A stretch of 10,371 nucleotides of DNA from Tannerellaceae bacterium (GTDB lineage: Bacteria > Bacteroidota > Bacteroidia > Bacteroidales > Tannerellaceae): positions 1-10,371 of the forward strand of contig JAJBTP010000518.1 in the NCBI GenBank assembly GCA_020860805.1, given 5' to 3'. Both the position numbers and the translations under genes were made by a program. The notes under the pieces are model-generated. The model searched no databases. It was not told the origin of the DNA and worked only from the letters and a program-made list of their open reading frames with translations. This document shows positions 1 through 7,627 of the stretch, piece after piece (position 1 is the first letter of the stretch; every line of letters begins with the position of its first letter).

Positions 1-3
1 GTC

Positions 4-11
4 TATTTTTG
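4..11 (+). promoter_or_regulatory. Candidate Bacteroidota -7 promoter element (TATTTTTG)
   Basis: TATTTTTG matches the Bacteroidota housekeeping -7 consensus TAnnTTTG exactly. It lies about 50 bases before the SusC start, which would leave an AT-rich leader of roughly 45 bases. The partner -33 TTTG element would fall outside the window, so only half of the promoter can be judged. In AT-rich DNA such an octamer can occur by chance. Many PUL operons are also controlled by a hybrid two-component system or an ECF-sigma/anti-sigma pair, neither of which is visible here. Confidence 0.35.
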
Positions 12-55
12 CCAATGAAGCTTTGTAGAAACTTTATTAACTTAATTTTAAAACG

Positions 56-67
56 ATGAACAAATGA
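56..67 (+). other. Three-codon upstream frame overlapping the SusC start
   Basis: ATG AAC AAA TGA at 56-67 ends inside the ATGA that starts SusC. It could be a translational-coupling mini-leader. Alternatively, if the AAA at 62-64 is missing one A, as other runs in this window appear to be, the true SusC start would be at 56 and the protein would begin MNKMKTP. The start at 64 already gives a good signal peptide, so either is acceptable. Confidence 0.3.
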
Positions 68-3000
68 AAACTCCAAACCACTCCCACGTACGTGCGTGGA
101 TCATTGTACTAATAGGACTCCTATGTATACAGATCCAACATGCACAAACAGGTAGCCCTGTAAAAGTACAGGGGAAAATCCTGGATACAAACCAGGTGGA
201 GATTACAGGCGCTGTAGTCAAAGTTCAAAATCGAGCCGTCGGGACGGCTACAGATTTGGACGGACAGTTTGCCCTTGAAGCAAATGTCGGTGAAACACTT
301 GAAATCTCTTACATCGGTTACAAAAAGCAATACATTAAAGTAGCCGCCTCTCAACATCCTTTGACAATTATACTGGAAGAAGACTCTATTGAACTGGAAA
401 ATATCGTAGTCGTAGGATACGGAACTACCCGCAAAGAAAAGTTAACCGGAGCGGTAGCCACAGTTTCTACAGATGACTTTAAGAATCGCCCAATCAATGA
501 CGTTTCACTTGCTTTACAGGGAAAAGTAGCCGGGATACAGGTTACCCAACGTTCCGGATAACCCGGTGAAGATGGTGGTGATATCATTGTACGTGGAGTC
601 GGAACCTTTAATGACTCCCCTCTCCTTTGGTAATCATCGACGGATTTAAATCTTCATTCGATAAAGTAGATCCAAAAGATATCGAATCCATGACTGTACT
701 TAAAGATGCCGCATCTGCTGCTATTTATGGAAACAAAGCTGCAAACGGTGTAATCCTTATCACTACTAAAAAAGGACGGAGCGGAAAACTCACCATGGAA
801 TATAACGGCTATCTGGCCATTCAGAAAGTAAGCCGTTATCCGAAACTGTTAGGAGCAGTTGATTATATGGAACTTCACAACGAAGCTTCCGATAATTCCG
901 GCAAACAACGCAGTTATAGCGAAGAATGGATTGATAATTTCCGCAGAGGAGACGACCCGGCTAATTATCCGGACCGTAACTGGGCTGATTTCTATTTCAA
1001 ACCGGCCGTACAGCACAACCACTATATAAAAATGAATGGCGGGACCGACCAGTTAGCCTATTCTCTTTCTTTGGGATACATGGATCAGGGTGGTGTTCTG
1101 GAAGGTACAGGTTACGAACGGTTTAACTTCCGCTCCAACACCAACAGTTCTTTTTGGAACGACAAACTAAAAATAGCAACTAATATTTCAGGATATGCCG
1201 GAAATAAACTGGACCATCCTTATGGAACCGGATATACTCTTTACCGGATCGCCCAAATGAGTCCGATGGTAAATGCCAAAATGGAAGGCTATGGGTGGAC
1301 CAGCTGGTTTCAGAATGATGCACTTCGGGAAGCCGGAGGAAAAGAAACCACAGATACCAAAAACTTTAACGGGAACCTGAATCTTATCCTTCAACCCATT
1401 TCGCAGTTAAAAATAGAAGCAGCCATCAGTTATGATCGTACCACAGAACTGGGAGAATTATATGCCCCCAATATCACTCTCTATACGATCGAAACAGGTT
1501 TGAACGGAGAACAAACCATCGGTAAAAACAATACGTTTGAGTCCGAAATCCGGCAATCTACTTATAACTATGGAAGTTTATCCAGTTACGCAACCATCAA
1601 CTACTGGATAAATGTAAAAGAAGACCACCACTTCAAAGTATTGGGAGGTGCTCAACAGGGAAAATGGGATAACAAATATTACCGCACTGAACGAAAACGT
1701 TTAACCACTAATATACCTTCTCTGGAAGCTGGTGACCCTTCTACACAAAAAACTATAATTGGGGTTCCGAAACGACTTCTTTATCTCTTTTCGGGCGCTT
1801 TAGCTATGACTTTAAAGATAAATATCTGTTTGAAGCAAATGTCCGCTATGATGGTTCTTCCAAATTTGCTCCGGGGCAGAAACGGGGCTTTTTCCCTTCT
1901 TTCTCTGCCGGATGGCGTATCGGAGAAGAGAATTTTATCCGGACTACCTTCACCTGGATAGATGAACTGAAACTAAGAGCCTCCTGGGGGCAACTGGGGA
2001 ATGAAAAACTCTGGAGTGCCTATGCAGGTATCGATATCTTATCGGTCGGTAGTTCCCAACTATATCTGGAATAAACAATATTATACAGGTTCATCCACGT
2101 CTTATATTGCGAACAAAGATTTGACATGGGAAACAACTACCCAGAAGAATATCGGTTTAGATATTGTATTATTTAAAACCCTCTCTTTCAGTGGAGATTT
2201 TTATATAAAAGAAACGGATAATATTCTGATGCAATTACCGGTTTCCAGTACATTCGGATTTACGGAAGACCCCTGGACTAATGCCGGAAAGATGCGGAAT
2301 ATTGGATATGAATTAACGGCTTCGTATAGTAAAGAGGTAATTAAAGAATTAGAACTGCATGGTAGTGCTTCTCTCTCTTACAATAAAAACAAAGTACTGG
2401 ATTTGAAAGGTCAAAGCCCTATCCTGAATAACAACAAAGGGATTATCCAGATGGAAGGGTTACCTATCAATACTTTATACGGATACGAAATAGAAGGTAT
2501 CTACCAGAGTGAGGAAGAAATTCACGAACATCTGCAAACATTTGACCGCGACGGAAATCCTGTTCATTCTTATTCCGGATTAATTGCCGCACCGGGAGAT
2601 ATCCGTTTTAAAGATCAGAATGGAGATGGTATTATTGATCTGGATAATGATCGGGTACCTTTAGGCAATCCTTCGCCGGACTATCTGTTCTCATTCTCAC
2701 TGGGAGGCCGTTACAAAGGATTTGACGTAACTGCTTTCTTCCAGGGTGTATTAGGAGGAAAAGGCTGGAGTCTGGGAGAATTAGTTTCGCCCTTCTTCAA
2801 CGGATATAGTTCTGCCGCATGGATGGTAGACCGTTGGACACCGGAAAATCCAAACAATACCTACCAACGGGTATTCCATGACAGCCAGCGTGCCAGTATC
2901 CGTTCTGCTTACTATGTAGAAGACCTCTCTTATCTGCGCCTGAAAAATCTGGAGGTAGGATATACCGTTCCCCTTCATATAATGAAAAAAATCAAATTAT

Positions 3001-3152
3001 CAGGCGCCCGTATATTTGTCAGCGGACAAAACTTATTTACCCTGACAAAATTCAAAGGTTTTGATCCGGAAACAGCCGGACTGGAATCCACTAAACTCTA
3101 TGATTATCCTTTGTTGAAAACATTCACAACCGGTCTAAATGTAACATTTTAA
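64..3152 (+). CDS. SusC-family TonB-dependent outer-membrane transporter (reading frame interrupted)
   Basis: This is the outer-membrane importer of the PUL, moving glycan fragments captured by SusD into the periplasm with TonB energy. In order it has a signal peptide (about residues 1-27, ending QHA before Q), a carboxypeptidase-regulatory-like domain (about 33-105), a TonB-box region with VVVGYGT (about 115-121), a plug with KDAASAAIYG, and a long beta-barrel ending in NVTF with a terminal Phe. A DQNGDG calcium-loop-like motif near residue 851 is usual in the family. The gene reads as three frames with four lesions: TAA at 559, net -1 at 617-620, net -1 at 1761-1764 and net +1 at 2055-2057. 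Repairing them gives 1029 aa, a normal SusC length. The stretch from about 1765 to 2055 is coding in a frame of its own (LSLFGRFSYDFKDKYLFEAN through ASWGQLGNEKLW). Stop codon and barrel end are intact. Family assignment is very sure; whether the lesions are real is not. Confidence 0.93.
559..561 (+). other. In-frame TAA in the SusC plug domain
   Basis: The frame reads RSG-stop-PGEDGGDIIVRGVGTFND. The SusC family normally has Gln (RSGQPG or similar) here, so a single C-to-T change of CAA to TAA at codon 166 explains the stop. Coding continues in the same frame for about 55 bases after it. This is the only lesion in the window that is not a homopolymer length change. Confidence 0.8.
617..620 (+). 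other. Net -1 frameshift at a C4 run in SusC
   Basis: Upstream coding (GTFNDS) is in frame 1 and downstream coding (PLVIIDGF) is in frame 3. Adding one C to the CCCC run joins them as NDSPSPLVIIDGF. Removing two C gives NDSSPLVIIDGF, closer to the usual family spacing. The junction is therefore certain to within a few bases, but the exact original sequence is not. Confidence 0.75.
1761..1764 (+). other. Net -1 frameshift at a G4 run in SusC
   Basis: With a fifth G the reading becomes TIIGGSETTSLSLFGRFSYD and runs straight into the conserved barrel segment GRFSYDFKDKYLFEANVRYD. Without it the frame degenerates into non-family sequence and stops at 1961. The repair falls near residue 567 of the corrected protein. 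Confidence 0.8.
2055..2057 (+). other. Net +1 frameshift at a C3 run in SusC
   Basis: Removing one C from CCC gives LSVGSSNYIWNKQYYTG, a smooth join between the upstream frame (AYAGIDILSVGSS) and the downstream frame (NYIWNKQYYTG). A two-base deletion would also restore the frame. This is the only net insertion among the lesions, and it lies near residue 665 of the corrected protein. Confidence 0.75.
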
Positions 3153-3155
3153 GGT

Positions 3156-4760
3156 ATGAAAAAGAATTTTTATTTATCCATTATATTGTCCGTATGTATG
3201 CTTCCGACGCTGTCATGTAGTGACTACCTTGACACGGTACCTTTTGACAAAGCATCGCCCGATACATTCCTGAGTGACATTGAACAGGCTCGAAGCCTGC
3301 TGGCAGGTATTTACAACTGCTTTTATGACGACAGCCCCAACTACATGTATCCCTATACATTGGAAAACATGTGTGATAATTCTTTCAACCCCAATACATG
3401 GGAATCCTCTACAGAAATTGGAAAAGGAACCCATACCTCCACCAGCTGGTGGCCCGAATACAAATGGACAAAAGACTGGCAGGCTATTTCAAGAGCAAAT
3501 TCTCTGATACGGGGATTAAATGGAAGCAACAACCTAACCCAAGCCGAAATCACCGCCATAACAGCAGAAACCCGCTTTCTGAGAGCCTGGTTTTATTTTG
3601 ATTTGGTAACTTTTTACGGACGTGTTCCCTTACTGGATGAAGACTCTCCACTGGAGAATCCTGCCCGTGAGGAGATTGAAGAGGTTATGAATTTTGCATA
3701 TGCAGACGTTGAATTTGCCATCAATAACTTACCACACCTGACCGGTGGGGAATATGCTTCCAAAGGTTCGGCCTACATGTTAAAAATGCGGATGGCACAA
3801 TATGAATATGATCACCAGACTGTCATTGACTGTGCAAAAGCAATCGAAGAACTCGGATTTTCACTTTACCCGGATTTCCAGACCCTTTTCCTGGAAGATG
3901 GTAACAGTGACCCATCCAATAAAGAGGTTATATTGAAAATCAATTATGCAACAGACATCCTCTCCAGCAATATGACCATGCTATGGTACCATTGGAGTTC
4001 ATTCCATACGACTTTGGATTTAGTAGATTGTTTCTTTACTGCAAACGGTCTGCCTATTAAAGATTTGGTAGCAGAAGATGGAGGAACTATTCAAAAAGAC
4101 TATACATATAATCCTGACCGGCCCTTTAATAACAGAGACCCACGTTTACATCTCTCTATCCTCTGCCCGGGATATGAATACCGGTTGGATGCCGAATCCC
4201 GTTATCAGGAACATTGGATCCCCTCTCATTTGGGTAACTTATCCGGTTTTCGCCCTAAAAAAGGTGCGAATCCATATCTGGAAAATACCAATAATGATGG
4301 AAATGATAAGATTCTGATGCGTTATGGAGAAGTATTATTAGCACGTGCCGAAGCAGAAAATGAATTAAACGGTCCGGCGAATGCCTATCCCTTGATTGAC
4401 CAGCTACGGGAACGGGTTGGTATGGTTACCCTCTCCGAATCTCTCCCCGGACTAACTAAATCAACCATGCGTGAACTTATTCGTAACGAAAGACGTATCG
4501 AATTATTCCATGAAGGACAACGTTATCTGGATATACGTAGATGGGGTATTGCAGAAAAAGTAATGGTAGATGCGATAGGTCTGGATGTATCTCTCCTCAC
4601 CGTGTATACTAACGGAGATATACAGGATAAATGGAAGTATGAATCTATGGTGATAGATAAACGTACGTTTAATAAAAACAGGGATTACCTCTGGCCGATT
4701 CCACAAAAAGAAATTAATGCAAATCCGGCTATGAAAGGCGATCAGAATCCTAATTATTAA
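3156..4760 (+). CDS. SusD/RagB-family surface glycan-binding lipoprotein
   Basis: SusD-type lipoproteins sit as a lid on the SusC barrel and bind the target glycan at the cell surface. The start is 3 bases after the SusC stop, the usual tight coupling. The signal peptide ends in the lipobox TLSC with the lipidated Cys at residue 21, followed by SDYLDTVP, a very typical mature SusD N-terminus. Family features in order are DIEQARSLLAGIYNCFYDD (about 41-59), the helical AETRFLRAWFYFDLVTFYG (about 137-156), YGEVLLARAEAENELNG, the C-terminal RagB/SusD signature RNERRIELFHEGQRYLDIRR (about 442-462), and YLWPIPQKEINANP near the end. At 534 aa the length is normal. It is the only complete gene in the window without a lesion, even though it contains an A6 run at 4257-4262. 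Confidence 0.97.
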   Translation: MKKNFYLSIILSVCMLPTLSCSDYLDTVPFDKASPDTFLSDIEQARSLLAGIYNCFYDDSPNYMYPYTLENMCDNSFNPNTWESSTEIGKGTHTSTSWWPEYKWTKDWQAISRANSLIRGLNGSNNLTQAEITAITAETRFLRAWFYFDLVTFYGRVPLLDEDSPLENPAREEIEEVMNFAYADVEFAINNLPHLTGGEYASKGSAYMLKMRMAQYEYDHQTVIDCAKAIEELGFSLYPDFQTLFLEDGNSDPSNKEVILKINYATDILSSNMTMLWYHWSSFHTTLDLVDCFFTANGLPIKDLVAEDGGTIQKDYTYNPDRPFNNRDPRLHLSILCPGYEYRLDAESRYQEHWIPSHLGNLSGFRPKKGANPYLENTNNDGNDKILMRYGEVLLARAEAENELNGPANAYPLIDQLRERVGMVTLSESLPGLTKSTMRELIRNERRIELFHEGQRYLDIRRWGIAEKVMVDAIGLDVSLLTVYTNGDIQDKWKYESMVIDKRTFNKNRDYLWPIPQKEINANPAMKGDQNPNY

Positions 4761-4780
4761 TCTCAAATTACATAGGCATT

Positions 4781-5889
4781 ATGAAAAATAAAATAATATC
4801 TATCCTCTTTTTACCCTGGGCCTGTTTACAGTCTGTGAAGAAAAGATTGAATATGTGCATGCAGATTGGGCACGCCCTATCTGGCCGGAAGACGGTTCGA
4901 CAGTTGAGATTGATTTCTTCAAACCGGATGAAATACAGGTTTTTACCTGGGAAGTAAGAGAAAATTCAACATACAAAATATCCTTTGATGTAAACATGCA
5001 CTTCGAAAATCCCTATGTTTTTGAAATGGGAACAGCTGATTCTCTGAAAATTACAAACCAGGATTTATTAGAGGTGTTACGCACCGTATGGCCGGACTTT
5101 TCCAGTATCAAACGTTTTTTCTGGGAAGTAGAACAAAATACAAATGGCACGATCCGTAATAGCTGGCGTAATTTTAATGCTATGCTGGCCATAGAAAGTT
5201 TCACCGATCCACGGGATAACGAACGATACGATGCACAGCAATTCATTGTAAATGATGGTTCACTGATTACCATCATGGCAGAGAATCTACGGGCCTGCTT
5301 CTATTCGGATTCTACAGAGTTTGCCATTCCCTATAAAACAGCCGGAACAGAAGATGATGTCTTCAATTACCAGGTAGGAAATTACTATTCGTGGGAAACA
5401 GCGTCACGGGTAAGCTGGGACGAAGTAAAAGCTGCTACACTGAATAACGAATATGTACAGGGAGTTTGTCCGAACGGCTGGCACCTGCCTTCGTATGATG
5501 AAATTGTCAAACTACGTGAACACATCGGTATGTGGGATGGAGCTTTATACGTTAAAGACCCAACTTACTGGCTGACAACAACGGGTGTTACCAATAGTGC
5601 TAAACTGGGCATTATGGGCAGTGGATACTTCTGGAATGAAGATTCCGACGAACCCTCAAACAGTTATTTCAGCGATTATCCGGTTACCGGACTTTGGACA
5701 GCCACTCCTTATTTGAAAGGCCTGGAATTGGCCTGGGGTAACATTCCTTTGGATGATGATAAAAATATGGCAGTTGTGATGACTATGTATGATGATGCAG
5801 AAAACATCACTCTACAAGGATATGGAATCGTTCCTGGCGGAGAAAACCGTCACTATCCTGTAAGATGTATTATGAATGACATTGAATAA
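4781..5889 (+). CDS. SusE-like / FISUMP surface lipoprotein, single SusE-like module (frameshifted in signal peptide)
   Basis: This is probably a surface glycan-binding accessory lipoprotein in the place of SusE or SusF. Restoring one T in the T5 run at 4808-4812 gives 369 aa starting MKNKIISILFFTLGLFTVC, a lipoprotein signal with Cys at residue 19 followed by EEK. Residues about 27-135 look like one SusE-type immunoglobulin-like module with its paired aromatic strands FTWEV (about 55-59) and FFWEV (about 113-117). Residues about 150-369 form a FISUMP domain (PF09603) with MAENLRA (about 166), VCPNGWHLPS (about 229) and the closing YPVRC. As written, the frame starting at the ATG at 4781 leaves the correct frame near 4812. 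The gap to susD is 20 bases and to the next gene 18. FISUMP domains have no established reaction; a binding role is inferred from the neighbours. Confidence 0.85.
4808..4812 (+). other. Net -1 frameshift at a T5 run in the signal-peptide codons
   Basis: TTTTT here should be T6. With six T the signal peptide reads ILFFTLGLFTVC and joins directly to the long downstream frame. The run lies at codon 10, so a real length change would switch the whole lipoprotein off. That makes slipped-strand phase variation a formal alternative to a sequencing error. Confidence 0.8.
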
Positions 5890-5907
5890 CCTTTTAATAG
5901 CAATACA

Positions 5908-7615
5908 ATGAAACTATTTCAATATATATTAATCCCTTCTGTATGGCTGGCCGGTATGTTGGCAGCCTGTAACGATGACCATATCCCTGAAGGGCCTGAA
6001 GAGACAGATACTGAAGTTTCCTATCCGAACCGTTACTACATTGATCCGGAAAACGGAGCTTATTATAATACCGGACATTCTCCTTCCCAGGCCTGGGAAA
6101 GTGTAGAACGATTTGTAGAAAAAACCTGGCAGCCAGGGGATACCATCCTGATTAAACGGGGTACCGTCTGGAATGGTACAATTGAACTCAAAGGAAGTGG
6201 TGAACCTGGTAAACCTATTGTATTAGGTTCATACGGAGATGAAGATCTTCCGCTACCGGAAATCAACGGCGAAGGAAAAAAAGACCAGACTATCCTGATA
6301 AGGAATGTACAATACTGGGAAATACAGGATTTAAAAATCACCAATACCGGCGAAGAAATTGCACCACGCAGAGCCGGTATCCAGATTACAGCTGATAATA
6401 TCCCGGGAGGGATAATGAATCATATTCATATTAAAAGATGTATTATTGCAGAAGTAAACGGCAGCAAAACCCATCATAATGGAGGCGGTGTAGGTATTGG
6501 TTACTTCAATGTAATTGAAAACGATAATCCCTCCTGTTTTAATGATTTAGTTGTAGAAGATTGTCAGATTATTAATTGCCAGAGGGATGGTCTGACCGGT
6601 TATCTGACAACCGGCGACCGTTCCAAACGCAAAGCCAATACAAATGTCGTTTTCCGTGGAAACCTGTTTGAAGGAGTACCCGGTGATCAAATCATCATCA
6701 ACGGTTGTGATGGAGCAATTGTAGAAAATAATGTGATACGTAAATGTGCACCCGGCGATTTTGCTCCTGACTGGCTGGAAGGTTTCAAAGCAGAAGCTGC
6801 AGCAGCCGTATGGTGTATTCACAGTGATGAAACTGTGTTCCGTTACAACATCGTACAGGATCATAAAGCAACCTGGGACGGACAGGCTTTTGACTGTGAC
6901 CAGAACTGCATGAATACGCTGTTTGAATACAACATCACGTATAACAATGACGGAGGATTCTTCCTGCTATGTCCGGCTGATTACTATTTTAATAACGGCT
7001 TTGCGGAATCTGTCGGAACCATTGTACGGTATAATATCAGTATCAATGATGGAGTCCGGGATTATCTCAAAGAAGACGGCACACGCCTGGCTTCTACGGT
7101 AGATGTAGTCGGTCGTGTAGTGGATTTCCACTTTTATAATAATACAATTATTAAAACCCAATCAGCCGAAAAAATGCAGACAATAGTGCCTTTACATTCA
7201 ATAGTCTGACCAATCATGAGAAATCTATGATTATCAGTAACAATATATTCTACAATACCACAGGAGAATATAATGAATTCTGTCGTCTGGATTTTGATAA
7301 GCCTACTGAAAACCATACCATTGTTTTCCAAAATAACTGTGTATACGGATACGCTACTCCGGTACCCGGTTCCGGAGAATATAATTCCGGGAATATAACA
7401 CTGGATCCGCAGTTCGTGAAATTGATAGAAACTTTCTATCAAATAATGACATCATAGACAAAGATGAAGTATTAAACGGTTTAAAACTGGCAACAGGTTC
7501 ACCTTGTATCGGAACCGGAACAACTATCTCTGACGGTGGCTTCTATCCTCTCACCAAAGATTTCTGGGGAGAAAGTATTAAATCACCAAACAATATGGGA
7601 GCGTATAACCATTAA
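5908..7615 (+). CDS. Right-handed parallel beta-helix lipoprotein, candidate polysaccharide-active enzyme (two frameshifts)
   Basis: This is the strongest enzyme candidate of the operon. The signal peptide ends MLAAC with the lipid Cys at residue 21, followed by NDDHIPEGPEETDTE, an acidic stretch of the kind associated with surface export of Bacteroidota lipoproteins. Residues about 43-110 (YYIDPENGAYYNTGHSPSQA, PGDTILIKRGTVWNGTI, GSGEPGKPIVLGSYG) form the N-terminal cap and first coils found in pectate-lyase-like beta-helix proteins. From about 126 to 500 there are beta-helix coils with short Asn-rich turns such as FRYNIVQDH, FEYNITYNNDGG, VRYNISIND and FYNNTII. Near the C-terminus, GSPCIGTG is common in these proteins. 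DCDQNC (about 329-334) is an unusual Cys/acid cluster. Two single-base undercalls (A6 at 7169-7174, A3 at 7419-7421) break the frame; repaired, it is 569 aa ending AYNH. I cannot assign a CAZy family, and lyase or hydrolase activity is unproven. Confidence 0.85.
7169..7174 (+). other. Net -1 frameshift at an A6 run in the beta-helix gene
   Basis: With a seventh A the frame reads TQSAEKNADNSAFTFNSLTN and continues into the coil SMIISNNIFYNTTGEYN. As written it stops at 7209. The next frame has no stop between here and 7457, so the junction is well placed near residue 421. Confidence 0.85.
7419..7421 (+). other. Net -1 frameshift at an A3 run in the beta-helix gene
   Basis: Adding one A gives LDPQFVKIDRNFLSNNDIID and joins to the C-terminal segment DKDEVLNGLKLATGSPCIGT, which ends at the TAA at 7613-7615. 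As written the frame stops at 7457. The C-terminal ~60 codons are recovered only with this repair. Confidence 0.75.
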
Positions 7616-7627
7616 ATTATATGAATC

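Noticed and set aside
559..561. Reassignment of TAA to glutamine (an alternative genetic code)
   Set aside because: SusC, SusD, the beta-helix gene and both FISUMP genes all end in TAA at the expected protein ends, so TAA works as a normal stop here.
1961..2001. Two separate transporter genes, one ending near 1961 and another starting near 2001
   Set aside because: The sequence between them codes continuous SusC barrel in the third frame, so they are parts of one gene split by two frameshifts.
2610..2630. DQNGDG motif as a sign of a dockerin or EF-hand domain
   Set aside because: It is a single loop within the SusC barrel, where this motif is common in the family. There is no paired repeat.
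6547..6864. A 105-codon open frame on the minus strand
   Set aside because: It is antisense to beta-helix coils whose repeat pattern is clearly coded on the + strand. It shows no domain and no start context.
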